Positions 1 to 8,551 of a stretch of 36,205 bases of DNA are shown in pieces. Each line of letters begins with the position of its first letter. Within the stretch, counting starts at the first letter, position 1. Source of the DNA: an uncultured bacterium (GTDB taxonomy: Bacteria; Bacillota; Clostridia; Oscillospirales; Oscillospiraceae); contig CAMTMC010000027.1 of the NCBI GenBank assembly GCA_947073515.1, positions 1 to 36,205 on the forward strand, in the 5' to 3' direction. The position numbers and the translations under genes are program-made. The notes beneath the pieces were generated by a model. The model saw nothing but the letters and a program-made list of their open reading frames with translations, did not search any database and was not told where the DNA came from.

Positions 1-681
1 CTCCAGGGGCACCGGGGCCCAGAACCGGCCGTCCCCCAAGGGGGCGGCCGCCTCCCCGCCGACGGTCACCGATTTGACGCCGGACGTGCTGTCCTGGGCG
101 GAAACCGTCACGGCGATGGAGTAATCGTCCACCACATGCCGCATGTAGGGCTTCAGAAGGAGGAGTTGGGGCGGCACGGTGTCCACCGTGTAGGCCGCTG
201 AGACCGTCCCCACGTTGCCGTCCCGGTCCCGCACGGAGAAGGTCACCAGGTGCCGCCCCTCCCCCCACGCCGGGCTGGGCGTCCAGGTGTACCGGTACCC
301 GCCGGGGATGGCCGTCACCGGCCTGGGCGTGGGGGTGAAGGTGTCCCGGTCGATGCCGGAGCCCCCCTCCTCGTCCACCGCCTCCACCACGATCTCCGGC
401 ACGCTGGTGGTCAGATACCCAGGCGGAGGGGATACCACCGCCAGCCGGGGGGCCACGGTCTCCCGCGCCACCAGCCGAAGGGACTGGTGCTGCACCCCGC
501 TGAGCTGGGCGGTTTTCCCGGTGTCGTTGGTGATCTCCACCACCACCGGGTAGTACCCGCCGGGCTCGTTGGCGGAGGTGCCCGGGGCGTCCGCCTCCCC
601 CTCGTACCGGCCTGTGGCCGGGTTGTAGGCCAGGGTCACCCACTGGTCTTTGATTTTTGCCCGTACCCGGGTCAACGCCAT
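1..681 (-). CDS. Phage tail protein with Ig-like domains (3' part cut by window edge)
   Basis: The frame stays open from an ATG at 679-681 to the window edge, giving 227 residues with the C-terminus missing. A GGCGGTGAG stretch just upstream could serve as ribosome site. The protein is rich in beta-prone, Pro- and Gly-containing stretches such as EIVVEAVDEEGGSGID and YTVDTVPPQLLL, which resemble the bacterial Ig-like repeats found in tail-tip, fibre and adhesin proteins. It is the most distal gene visible in the tail operon, after the fibre gene at 902-1540, where receptor-binding proteins usually lie. The role is inferred from position and composition; no catalytic motif is seen. It could equally be a virion-associated adhesin. 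Confidence 0.72.
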   Translation of the reverse strand, partial: MALTRVRAKIKDQWVTLAYNPATGRYEGEADAPGTSANEPGGYYPVVVEITNDTGKTAQLSGVQHQSLRLVARETVAPRLAVVSPPPGYLTTSVPEIVVEAVDEEGGSGIDRDTFTPTPRPVTAIPGGYRYTWTPSPAWGEGRHLVTFSVRDRDGNVGTVSAAYTVDTVPPQLLLLKPYMRHVVDDYSIAVTVSAQDSTSGVKSVTVGGEAAAPLGDGRFWAPVPLE

Positions 682-693
682 GCTCTCACCGCC

Positions 694-852
694 TTATATT
701 CCGCCGCTGGACAGCTCGCCGCTGGTGATCACCTGGGTGTACGGGATCAGGGCGATGTCCTCCGCCGCCACCGAGATCAGCACTTTCCCCCCGGCCAGCA
801 CCGGGTTGGGACTTAACACGGCGGAGATGATTACCGGCACGTATTCCGCCAA
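694..852 (-). CDS. Small tail-operon protein, TTG start, 52 aa
   Basis: This short open frame starts at a TTG (850-852) preceded by AAGGACGGTGA and ends with TAA 12 bp before the next tail gene. An in-frame TAG just upstream excludes a longer form. The product reads as one beta-rich domain (it starts LAEYVPVIISAVLSPNPV and ends TSGELSSGGI). Its tight position between two tail genes supports a structural or accessory tail role, but I do not recognise a family with certainty. Other starts (GTG at 838-840) would remove the N-terminal strand. Confidence 0.6.
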   Translation of the reverse strand: MAEYVPVIISAVLSPNPVLAGGKVLISVAAEDIALIPYTQVITSGELSSGGI

Positions 853-901
853 AAAATCACCGTCCTTACAAAATCGCTATGTCATCATAGATGGCCCCAG
901 C

Positions 902-1540
902 TTACCCCCAAATCGCGTATGCGTAGGTGAAATTTATTTGATTAAGAGACCACCTGGTGGATGTTGCTGTATATGTACTCTTGAACCGTATAGAATTGCT
1001 GGAATACGTTGTATCCATGTAAACAAGACCACCATGATATCCATTCGCTTTGATACAAAGCTGGCCTGGAGCAATAAAATTGCCGTACGGCATATTATAC
1101 ATCTGGGTGTGGGGAACAATTTCAATCATTCCAGCCAAGGGCTTAAAAGGGGTTCGGATTGTTACGTAGTCGTCTAGTGCATCATCACTACTCGTATATA
1201 GTGTCCCAGCATAGGTCCCTGTAACAAAATTACACTTCCCGGCCATATCGCTCTGCGTCTCCTGCAAAAGGTCTTTGATTTTTGCGAACGTGGTATTGGG
1301 GGTAGCCGTGGAGGTCAGCCCGAACAGCCTCGCTGTGGCGTCGGTGAGCAGGTTGGCCTTGTTCAGGTCGGTCCCCCGGACGGAAAGCCCGGCGGCATTC
1401 AGGGAGCCCAGGTCAACGGGCAAGCCGTCCCCCACCAGCAGGGCCAGAAAATCTTCATAAGTGGGGGCCAGGTTGGCCAGGTTGGGCACGGATTTCAGCG
1501 TGCGGCTGTTGCCAGTGCCCTTGATAATTGTGTCTTTCAT
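902..1540 (-). CDS. Tail fibre / receptor-binding-like protein
   Basis: The 212-residue product begins MKDTIIKGTGNSRTLKSV and continues with APTYEDFLALL, LPVDLGSLNAAG and GTDLNKANLLTDATA. This N-terminal module is common in tail-fibre or tail-collar-like proteins of Clostridia prophages and probably joins the fibre to the baseplate. The C-terminal half is richer in Tyr, Thr and Ser (NGYHGGLVYMDTTYSSNS), as expected for a host-binding tip, and its DNA is visibly more AT-rich than the neighbours, suggesting exchange of the tip region. The frame could start at a GTG at 1550-1552, but the ATG at 1538-1540 matches the family start and follows a G-rich ribosome site. Confidence 0.7.
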   Translation of the reverse strand: MKDTIIKGTGNSRTLKSVPNLANLAPTYEDFLALLVGDGLPVDLGSLNAAGLSVRGTDLNKANLLTDATARLFGLTSTATPNTTFAKIKDLLQETQSDMAGKCNFVTGTYAGTLYTSSDDALDDYVTIRTPFKPLAGMIEIVPHTQMYNMPYGNFIAPGQLCIKANGYHGGLVYMDTTYSSNSIRFKSTYTATSTRWSLNQINFTYAYAIWG

Positions 1541-1586
1541 CTCCGCCGCCACCCCCCGATCTTGGCGGCGGCAGGAAACACGGGGC

Positions 1587-1655
1587 TCAGGTCAAGAGGT
1601 GTCCACCCCCCCTTTTATTGGCTAAAGTGTCAATGTGTTCAGCAATCTTTTTCAT
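1587..1655 (-). CDS. Possible 22-aa micro-ORF between tail genes
   Basis: An ATG at 1653-1655 has a strong AAAGGAG site 7 bp upstream and encodes MKKIAEHIDTLANKRGGGHL plus two residues before TGA. It fills the gap between the tail-tip gene and the fibre gene. The stop follows a run of seven G, so a longer product could exist if the ribosome or polymerase slips there, but the other frames do not join cleanly to the fibre gene. It may be a tiny protein, a translational coupler or the stub of a lost gene. Confidence 0.35.
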   Translation of the reverse strand: MKKIAEHIDTLANKRGGGHLLT

Positions 1656-1667
1656 GCCGGTCTCCTT

Positions 1668-3878
1668 TCATTTTTTCTCTGGTTTCTGCCAGGTGATCAT
1701 AATAAACCCGCTGGCCCCCGCTACGCCGGGATGCCCCGGCCCGGGGGGCTCGGTCACAATAAAATCCCAGCCCCTGGGGCGGCCGTCCGGCCAGAACAGC
1801 TGCTGCCAGTAGCCCTCCCCGGGATCGCCGCCCCGGCCGCCCTTGCCGCCGTCCCCGGTGCCGGGCAGGGGCTTTTCCACTCCCGTCCGGCAGAAGGTGT
1901 TTCCGTTGGCGATGTCGGTATACCCGCCCGGGTACAGCCCGCCATTCGCGGAGGAGTACGCCCCAAAGGTGGAGTGTTCCCCCTCCGCCCCAGGGACACC
2001 GGCGGTATCAGACGCCGCCCCGCCCCGGCCCCGGTGGTAGCGCACACGCTCCCCGGGGTTGAGCTTGATGGTGCCGAACCACACCCGGCCCCCGTTTCCG
2101 TCCAGGCCCGGGTCGCCGTAGCCGGAGGCCACCCCCTGGCCCGGAAGCAGGCCGGAGCCGTGTACATACCCGTCATGGCCCCTGCTGCCACCCTGGCCGC
2201 CGTCGGACAGCACCAGCCGGAAGTCCGTCACACCCTCCGGGGCGGTGAATGTCCCGTCCTCCTCCTCCATGATGGCGAACTCCTCCCACAGGTAGGAGCC
2301 GTCCGCCTGGAGCAGGGTTGACCGGCAGTCCCGCATCACACCGCCCTGGAACTGGAAGGTCTGCATCATCCGCCGGGCGGCGGCGGCGTTGGACTCGTCC
2401 AGCCATACGGTATCCACGTCCCCGATCTCACAGGACGGGTTCCCCCGGCCGGTCAGCTCAATCTGGTTCCCGCCGTACTGGCTCAAAATCAGCCGGGCCG
2501 CCTCCAGCGCCTGGGCGGGGGTGTGGATAAACGGGTTGATGATGGTCACCGTTTCCTCGCTGTTGGTGGAGTTGCCTGAAACCGAGTACTCCGTCCCCTC
2601 CCCGTCCGCCAGCTGGAAGATCAGCACCGCAAGGCTGCGGTTGGCCTTCATGGTGGGGTAGGTGTTCAGGTTGTCCAGGGTGATCTTGCTCCCCTGGTTC
2701 CACAGCGGCTCCGCTGTCAGCGCCCCGTCCTCCTGCCGGGCACGGGGCCAGGTGCCGGTGGCCTGGCAGGCCCACCGCAGGATATCCCCGCACTTCTTGC
2801 CCGTCACATCCTCCCGGCTGTTGGCGGTCACGGGCTTGTTGGCGTACGCCGGGTCCACGTGGTACCGGGGTTCAAACGCCTCCCCCAGCTGGGCCGCCAG
2901 CGCCCTGATCCACCCCTCCAGGGTGGTGGGCAGCTCCTCCGGCACGATAAACGTCCGGTTGGCGATCAGGCCGATGATGTCCACCAGGTACCACCGCATG
3001 GTCAGCTCATTGGCCGAGGTCTTCCAGCCGTCCCCCGCCTGGTAGAAGATCCCCAGCCGGACCTTCTCAATCCCACGGCTGAGCTTGCAGCCGATAAACA
3101 GCTCGATCCCCTGCCGCTCCTCAATGGACTGGAATAGGGAGTCCTTCCGCCGGGGCTCAAACCGCCGGTCGGCGTTGTCCATCGCCAGGGTCACAGACCC
3201 GTAGGGCAGGGACAAAGCGTCAAAGGAGCCCTGTAGCGTGGCGGTGAAGGAGGCCAGCATATCGGGCCCCCACCGCTCCAGATACCCGATCACAAATTCG
3301 ACCATCCGCAGACGCCGCCCAGGCAGGCTCCACCGGCTCACCGTCAGCCGCACGGTGTCCGGGGTGTGGACGGTAAAGCCCTTGACCGCCAGTTCCGCCT
3401 TGCTGTTGCCCACCACCTCCTCCCGGTGGAAGACCTGGTCCCCCACCATCACCTCCACCGTGAAGTCCCGGGGGACGCCGTCCGCCGGGTCGGAGGAGAA
3501 GAACAGGGACACCGCCTGTAAAATCCGCACGCCGGAGAACCGCATGGTGATCCACGGCTGCGGCCTGGGGAACAGCCCCCCTGGCCCGCTCAGCGTGTCC
3601 GAGGCGAAGCCCACTTCCCCGGGCACGTCGTAGCTGTCCGGGTACAGGTCAAAGGTCTTGTCCAGCACCGCCCGCCCGGGCTCCAGCGTCACGTACCGGT
3701 CAGGCGGGTCCAGCTCGTAGTTGTACAGCTGTTCGCTCTTGCTCCACGGCGCCTCCCCGGACGACTCCACAGGAAAAATCTTTCGGTCCGGGTCTGAGAT
3801 ATCCACCAGGGCGTACAGCTGGATGTACCGGGGCGATCCCACAATCGCCGCCTTGAAATCCTCGCTTGTCTGTAACAA
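1668..3878 (-). CDS. Tail-tip (Tal-like) protein with glycine-rich C-terminus
   Basis: This 736-residue protein is the largest tail gene after the tape measure and lies two genes downstream of it, the position of the tail-associated (Tal) protein that forms the tail tip of siphophages. The start chosen is TTG at 3876-3878, which has AGGAAGGAGG nine bases upstream and gives MLQTSEDFKAAIVGSP. The frame is open further up, but that would overlap the previous gene without a ribosome site. The middle resembles tail hub proteins. From about residue 550 it turns into a glycine-rich section (GGQGGSRGHDG, GGKGGRGGDPGEG) introduced by FTAPEGVTDFRLVLSDGG, a pattern of Gly-rich receptor-binding or collagen-like tips. 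No peptidase or lysozyme motif is visible. Confidence 0.75.
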   Translation of the reverse strand: MLQTSEDFKAAIVGSPRYIQLYALVDISDPDRKIFPVESSGEAPWSKSEQLYNYELDPPDRYVTLEPGRAVLDKTFDLYPDSYDVPGEVGFASDTLSGPGGLFPRPQPWITMRFSGVRILQAVSLFFSSDPADGVPRDFTVEVMVGDQVFHREEVVGNSKAELAVKGFTVHTPDTVRLTVSRWSLPGRRLRMVEFVIGYLERWGPDMLASFTATLQGSFDALSLPYGSVTLAMDNADRRFEPRRKDSLFQSIEERQGIELFIGCKLSRGIEKVRLGIFYQAGDGWKTSANELTMRWYLVDIIGLIANRTFIVPEELPTTLEGWIRALAAQLGEAFEPRYHVDPAYANKPVTANSREDVTGKKCGDILRWACQATGTWPRARQEDGALTAEPLWNQGSKITLDNLNTYPTMKANRSLAVLIFQLADGEGTEYSVSGNSTNSEETVTIINPFIHTPAQALEAARLILSQYGGNQIELTGRGNPSCEIGDVDTVWLDESNAAAARRMMQTFQFQGGVMRDCRSTLLQADGSYLWEEFAIMEEEDGTFTAPEGVTDFRLVLSDGGQGGSRGHDGYVHGSGLLPGQGVASGYGDPGLDGNGGRVWFGTIKLNPGERVRYHRGRGGAASDTAGVPGAEGEHSTFGAYSSANGGLYPGGYTDIANGNTFCRTGVEKPLPGTGDGGKGGRGGDPGEGYWQQLFWPDGRPRGWDFIVTEPPGPGHPGVAGASGFIMITWQKPEKK

Positions 3879-3898
3879 AGCCGCCCGCCTCCTTCCTG

Positions 3899-4276
3899 TC
3901 AGTCGTGGGGCCGCTCCTCTCGCAGGGTAAAGCCAAGCCCGTGCCAAAGCGGCTGATCGCCGTCAAAAGCCAACAGCGTCGGCTGGGTAATACTCTCCAC
4001 CAGGAAAGAGCTGGTAATCCGCCCCTCGCCGTTATCCGGCAGCACCGTGGCGATCAGCGGCCCGGCGGTCCGCAGGGCCGCCATCACCGGCTTCACCTCG
4101 GCCTCAGTCAGATAGTCGTAAGATACCGATACCCTCCAGACCTTTCCCCGCTGTTCCACTACCCGCCGGCCGGAGATCATGTCCACCTGCACCGACAGCA
4201 TGTCTTCCCAGCAGGAATATTGGTCAAAGGGGGGCTCGGGCAGCGGCCAGCCGCCGATGATGATAAATTGATCCAT
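3899..4276 (-). CDS. Distal tail-type protein downstream of tape measure
   Basis: The 125-residue product lies between the tape measure and the Tal-like gene, where siphophages keep the distal tail (Dit) or an equivalent small adaptor. The start ATG (4274-4276) follows AAAGG and lies 12 bp past the tape-measure stop, so the two are cotranscribed. The sequence is beta-rich (KVWRVSVSYDYLTEAEVKPV, SFLVESITQPTLLAF), with no signal peptide or membrane segment. It is shorter than a typical Dit, so it may correspond only to the ring-forming N-terminal domain. The assignment rests on gene order. Confidence 0.6.
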   Translation of the reverse strand: MDQFIIIGGWPLPEPPFDQYSCWEDMLSVQVDMISGRRVVEQRGKVWRVSVSYDYLTEAEVKPVMAALRTAGPLIATVLPDNGEGRITSSFLVESITQPTLLAFDGDQPLWHGLGFTLREERPHD

Positions 4277-4288
4277 ATTGCGCCTTTC

Positions 4289-7200
4289 TTACTTGTCGTC
4301 CAGCGTCTCTGGGTTCTCCCGGCTGGCCGTCCGGATATCAGGGACAAAGGCCCTGGCAATGGTCAGCTTGTCCTCCGTCTGGATGGTGATGCTCAGGGGC
4401 TGGGGCGCCCCGTTCATGGTATTCATGGCGTTGACCATCCCCACTCCCACGTTTTGCAGCTGCTGGGGGGTAACGCCGTTGAACTGCTCCCGGATCCGGT
4501 CGGTGGAAAAGCTGGCGGCCAGCTCTGAGTTGGACGGGATCCGCCCCGCTCCGGCCAGGATTTCACTCACCCGGTTGGCCATCTCCTGGGCCTGGCTGTA
4601 CAGCGCCTCCTCCATGGAGGCCAGCCCGCCGATCAGCTCCCGCCCGGTGTTGACCCCGGCGGTGAACGAGGTATCCGTCAGGCTGTCCAGCGCGTCCCCC
4701 AGCTTGGTGGTGTACTCCGTCTCCAGGGCGTCCATCTGGTCTTTAAAATACTGCTCCGCCACTTCAATGGCCCGCCGCTGTTTCTCATCAAACAGGTCGT
4801 TGTACTGATCCCACTGGGCGTCTGACATGGCCAGCAGTTTCCCGGCGTACTGTGCCGCCTCATCCACGCCCATGCCCAGGATTTCGTCCAGCAGTCCGCC
4901 GGAAGCCCCCCGCTCCTTTAGGCGGCTCAAAGCGTTTTCGTAGGCGTTGATGGCGTCAATCTGCTCCTGAAGGCTTTCCAGCTCCATCCGCTCTTTTCCG
5001 CTGCCCCTGTCCTTCTCCATGGAGAACAGGTCGCCATAGCCTCCCAGCTTATTCTCCAGCCTCTCCTGTTCTTTGGCCACGCCGTCTATCCGCTTATCAA
5101 ATTCATCCAGCAGCTTGTCGCTCTGGTCCTCCCAGAGCTCCATTTCCCGCTCGGCCAGGTCCTTGTCATACTGGAAGATCTGCTCCGTAACCTTCCGGTA
5201 CTCGCTCACGTTGGCCTCATCCCTGAGATACTGGTCCCGGTACTCGGCCATCTTCCGGTAGTACTCGGCCTCATCCACCAGCTCGGTATTCTTCTGGTGG
5301 TCCAGCTCCGCCTTCAGCCGCTTATAGGCCTCCAGATCCTCCTCCGCCTGGGTTTTTGCCTGCTTGCTGGCGCTCCTGGACGCCCTGGAGGCCCGTGTGG
5401 CCTCCGTGGTCACATTACTCAAGTTGGAGCGCAGACGGTTCAAAGCGGCGATCTGGGCTTCAACGGACTTGATATTGTCCTCTTCTGCGCTTTTAGCCGC
5501 AAGCATACCAGCAGCCCGATCCCAGTGAGCACTTGCGTCCCGCCGGACCGCCGCCTCTTCTTCGTCGATTTTTTCCGCATTTAAAAGCGCGTTTCTTTGC
5601 GTTTCCAGAGAGGCGATCTGGTCGTTAATCTTGGCGTTGGTCAGATTGATGTACTCCGCCCGGTTCAGGGTGACCGCCCCGGTCTCCTCATCAATAGCCA
5701 GGGCCGCCCCATACCCCGCCTCAATCAGGTCCTGTGTGGTCTTATAGCTGAGACTGCCCTCCTTGCTCTGCTCCTTCAGGGCTTCGGCCAGGGTGTCAGC
5801 CGCCCCGGAGAGGTAGAGGGTGGCCTCCTCCAGCTCCGCCGCCGCCTCAGCGGCCTCCCGCTGGGCATCCGCCGCCGACTGGACGCTTTCCGCCATCCCG
5901 GCTATCAAGGCCGTGGCGGAACCAGAGACTGTTTCAAGATCTCCATACTCCGATTCAAGCTGATCCAGCGCAATTTGCAGCTCATCATATTTATCTCGCA
6001 GCTTGGCCAAAATCTGGACGGCTTCCCACTGGGACTTACCCAATTCGGAATTTACAAGGATTACTTCTTTCCCGTTTTGAATTACTCGCTCTTTGGCCGC
6101 CTCGTTAGCCGCTCTCGCCTTTTCAAGGCTGATCTCTGCTTCCTCAATCTGGGCCGCAATAGTGGCCTGCTCCCGCAATAGATCGTTATATCGTGCCGCC
6201 GCCTCCGATTGAACAAGCCGCTCTCCCTCCGCCGCCGTCACATTGCGTAAGGCGTCCGCTGTCATATTCAGGTGGCCGGTCTGTTCATCATAAGCCAGGT
6301 TCAGCCCGGGAATTTTTTGGTTCAGTTCATCAATCAACTCCAGCATAGCTTGCTGTTGTAGATTTGATCTGTCCTCCGCTTCAGATAAGGTAACAATAGA
6401 TTCGGCCATTGACAAAAGCCCTTGGGCGCTGTCCTTGGCGCTGGCGGCGGCCGCTTCTGTTTCAGCAATCACCTCTTTGATTTTGGCCTGAAATTCCTCC
6501 AGCTCGCTTGTAGCCGCTTCCGCGGAGCCAGTCAAGTGGTCGAAGAAATCCATCAGGCCATTGAGCGCGTCGCCCCCCAGGCTCTTGAGCCCCTCCGTGA
6601 TTGGAGCAAGCCGCTCCCCCAGCCGGGCCAGGGCGTCGTCCATTTTTTCCTGGGCTTCATTCGCCCCAGCAATATCTTCATTCAGGGCAAACCAGCTCTC
6701 AGCGGCGTCCACCAAGCCTTGATCACTCAATTGCTTCAGGACGATATTGGCTCGTTCCGCTGCGTCTCCGGCCGCCTGAAGCCGCTCATTAAAGAGGTCT
6801 TCATTTACCCCGGCCCAGTTCAGGGCGTCCGCAAAGGTTCCGGTTACCTTCCCCACCTGGATCGTCTCATTGATTGCCTCTGCCAGGCTGTCAATTGGGA
6901 TGGAGTCTCCATATTTTGCCCAAGCTCCGATAGCGGCGTCTGTAATAGCCATAAGGTCTTTTTGAGAAAACCCAATTGCCTGGAGATTGGCCGCCGCCGT
7001 AGCCGCCGTCTGGGTATCCCCCAGTACGGCCTGGAGCCTTCCATACACTTGTGCCGTTTCTTCTGCGGAATATCCCGCATCCCTGCTTGACGCCTCCAGG
7101 GTTCCCATGATCCTGCGATATTCCCTGGTGCTTTCCTCCAGCTCCGTGATGGCGCCAACAACCTTGGAGAGGCCGGCCACGGCAATGCCGGCAGCGCCCG

Positions 7201-7765
7201 CGGCTCCCAGAAATTTCAGATTCCCGCCAAACTGATTTAAAACGCCGCTTCCAATTCCAGCTTCATCCAAAAATACTTTCAGCTGGTCTTTCAGCGTTCC
7301 GGTCGAGTCCCCAAGCCCCGCTACATCTCGTTCAGTTTCCTTTGCCTGGCGGCCAAATGCGTCAATAGACGTCGCCGTCCCCGTGGCGCTGTCCTTGGCC
7401 TCCTGGAGGTACTTTGTGTTCTCCCCCAGGGCCTGGTTCATATTGATCAGCTCAATCTGCGCCCGGTTCAGCTTTTCCTGATACTCTGAAACCTTTTTGC
7501 TGTCCTCTCCGAATACCTTGGCGGCGTCCTTCAGGGCCTGCTCCAGCGCCCGCACCTTCACCGTCTGCTGCTCGATCTCCTGGCGCAGGATTTTGTCTTT
7601 GGCGGTCAGGGCCGCTACAGTATTGGCCTGGCCCTTAAATTGGGCCTCAGACAGGGCAAGCTCGCTTTTCATCTCCCGCAGGGACGCGTTGACCCCCGCC
7701 ATGGCCTTTTTGAATTGGGTCTCCCCGTTCAGCGCCAGCTGGGTCGTTATCTGTCTAACAGGCAT
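4289..7765 (-). CDS. Tail tape measure protein
   Basis: This is the longest gene in the window (1158 residues). It is mostly helical and rich in Ala, Glu, Gln and Lys, with coiled-coil segments (e.g. LRQEIEQQTVKVRALEQALK near the N-terminus) and a hydrophobic Gly/Ala patch (LGAAGAAGIAVAGLSKVVGA) near residue 190, all usual for tape measures. The family sets tail length at roughly 0.15 nm per residue, which would predict a tail near 170 nm. ATG at 7763-7765 is preferred over the upstream ATG because GGAGGTGG lies 6 bp before it and the protein then begins MPVRQITTQLALNGETQFKK. A 3.5 kb island separates it from the tail chaperone gene that normally precedes it. Confidence 0.93.
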   Translation of the reverse strand: MPVRQITTQLALNGETQFKKAMAGVNASLREMKSELALSEAQFKGQANTVAALTAKDKILRQEIEQQTVKVRALEQALKDAAKVFGEDSKKVSEYQEKLNRAQIELINMNQALGENTKYLQEAKDSATGTATSIDAFGRQAKETERDVAGLGDSTGTLKDQLKVFLDEAGIGSGVLNQFGGNLKFLGAAGAAGIAVAGLSKVVGAITELEESTREYRRIMGTLEASSRDAGYSAEETAQVYGRLQAVLGDTQTAATAAANLQAIGFSQKDLMAITDAAIGAWAKYGDSIPIDSLAEAINETIQVGKVTGTFADALNWAGVNEDLFNERLQAAGDAAERANIVLKQLSDQGLVDAAESWFALNEDIAGANEAQEKMDDALARLGERLAPITEGLKSLGGDALNGLMDFFDHLTGSAEAATSELEEFQAKIKEVIAETEAAAASAKDSAQGLLSMAESIVTLSEAEDRSNLQQQAMLELIDELNQKIPGLNLAYDEQTGHLNMTADALRNVTAAEGERLVQSEAAARYNDLLREQATIAAQIEEAEISLEKARAANEAAKERVIQNGKEVILVNSELGKSQWEAVQILAKLRDKYDELQIALDQLESEYGDLETVSGSATALIAGMAESVQSAADAQREAAEAAAELEEATLYLSGAADTLAEALKEQSKEGSLSYKTTQDLIEAGYGAALAIDEETGAVTLNRAEYINLTNAKINDQIASLETQRNALLNAEKIDEEEAAVRRDASAHWDRAAGMLAAKSAEEDNIKSVEAQIAALNRLRSNLSNVTTEATRASRASRSASKQAKTQAEEDLEAYKRLKAELDHQKNTELVDEAEYYRKMAEYRDQYLRDEANVSEYRKVTEQIFQYDKDLAEREMELWEDQSDKLLDEFDKRIDGVAKEQERLENKLGGYGDLFSMEKDRGSGKERMELESLQEQIDAINAYENALSRLKERGASGGLLDEILGMGVDEAAQYAGKLLAMSDAQWDQYNDLFDEKQRRAIEVAEQYFKDQMDALETEYTTKLGDALDSLTDTSFTAGVNTGRELIGGLASMEEALYSQAQEMANRVSEILAGAGRIPSNSELAASFSTDRIREQFNGVTPQQLQNVGVGMVNAMNTMNGAPQPLSITIQTEDKLTIARAFVPDIRTASRENPETLDDK

Positions 7766-7837
7766 CCGGCTCCACCTCCAACTCATCTGCCCATTCAATG
7801 TCCATAAAACTTTTTACTTAAAATGCGTATTTCCTTC

Positions 7838-7866
7838 TTGACATTACGTAATTTATGTATTATAAT
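7838..7866 (+). promoter_or_regulatory. Promoter of hicAB
   Basis: A consensus sigma-A promoter: TTGACA at 7838-7843, a 17-bp spacer, and TATAAT at 7861-7866, 26 bp before the hicA start. The spacer contains the palindrome TTACGTAA, a plausible operator for autoregulation by HicB, as known for hicAB loci. It points away from the tape-measure gene on the other strand. Confidence 0.85.
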
Positions 7867-7892
7867 AAGATCATCGAGAGGGGGAATACCAA

Positions 7893-8069
7893 ATGAAGCG
7901 GCGGGACCTGGTCAAGCAGCTGGAGGCCAGCGGGTACCGGATGGTTCGGGACGACGGCGGCCACACAGTCTACGCCAAGCCAAACGCTCAGCCTATAGCG
8001 ATTCCCCGCCATCGGGAAATCAACGAAAACACAGCAAAAACAATCCTGCGGATGGCGGGGCTCAGGTAA
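7893..8069 (+). CDS. hicA: HicA-type mRNA interferase toxin
   Basis: The 58-residue product starts MKRRDLVKQLEASGYRMVRD and carries DGGHTVYAKP with the conserved His at residue 24, then IAIPRHREINENTAKTILR. This matches the double-stranded-RNA-binding-like fold of HicA, a ribosome-independent mRNA nuclease using one catalytic His. A GAGAGGGGG site lies upstream. It is followed 41 bp later by hicB; toxin-first order is typical. It sits on the opposite strand to the late operon, as expected for a moron that keeps its own promoter and stabilises the prophage or acts against other phages. Confidence 0.9.
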   Translation: MKRRDLVKQLEASGYRMVRDDGGHTVYAKPNAQPIAIPRHREINENTAKTILRMAGLR

Positions 8070-8110
8070 GCCCCGCCTCCCAATAAAAACAGGAAGGAAG
8101 TTGTGATAAC

Positions 8111-8491
8111 ATGGCAGAATACGTCTACCCCGCCCTGTTCCATTTGAATGACGACGGCTCCTACACCATCACGTATCCCGATCTGCCCGGCTGTGTCAGC
8201 GAAGGGAAATCGCTGGAAAACGCCCTGTATATGGCCCAGGACGCGCTGCGTGTCTGGCTTGGCTATCTTCTGGATGAGAAAGAAGCCCTCCCCGCTTCCA
8301 CCGCCATTCAGCAGGTACAGGCCGGCCCCGGTGAGTTCGTCAACCTGATCCGGGCCGTTGTCCAGGAAAACCGGGCCGTCCGCCGCACGGTCAGCATCCC
8401 CAAATGGATGGACGACCAGGTCACAGCGGCGGGGATCAGCCTGTCCAAAGTGCTCCAGGAGGCTTTGAAAGCCCGCCTTTCCGCCGAATGA
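8111..8491 (+). CDS. hicB: HicB-type antitoxin
   Basis: The 126-residue protein begins with the HicB partial RNase-H-like fold (YPALFHLNDDGSYTITYPDL, then PGCVSEGKSLENALYMAQDA) that binds HicA. It ends with a ribbon-helix-helix DNA-binding segment (RRTVSIPKWMDDQVTAAGIS, then LSKVLQEAL), which would repress the TTACGTAA-containing promoter. AGGAAGGAAG precedes the ATG. Length and domain order fit the RHH class of HicB. It probably forms a two-gene operon with hicA. Confidence 0.9.
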   Translation: MAEYVYPALFHLNDDGSYTITYPDLPGCVSEGKSLENALYMAQDALRVWLGYLLDEKEALPASTAIQQVQAGPGEFVNLIRAVVQENRAVRRTVSIPKWMDDQVTAAGISLSKVLQEALKARLSAE

Positions 8492-8504
8492 CCGGCCGGA
8501 TATA

Positions 8505-8546
8505 CAAAAAATCCCCGCCGACTCAATATCGAGACAGCGGGGATTT
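8505..8546 (-). terminator. Intrinsic terminator after the Bro gene; loop complementary to the rha leader
   Basis: A perfect 10-bp stem (AAATCCCCGC at 8509-8518 with GCGGGGATTT at 8537-8546) encloses an 18-nt loop. Read on the minus strand it ends in a T run, so it terminates the Bro gene; it is weaker for hicAB on the plus strand. The loop holds most of a 20-bp sequence repeated upstream of rha. Confidence 0.8.
8521..8540 (+). repeat. 20-bp inverted repeat, left copy
   Basis: ACTCAATATCGAGACAGCGG lies in the loop and right arm of the Bro terminator. An exact copy occurs in opposite orientation at 11264-11283 in the leader of rha. Confidence 0.9.
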
Positions 8547-8551
8547 CCCCT

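Noticed and set aside
1473..1493. Sequence CCAGGTTGGGCAC in the fibre gene as a fifth palindrome copy
   Set aside because: Only one half matches the 17-bp palindrome; the other arm is degenerate.
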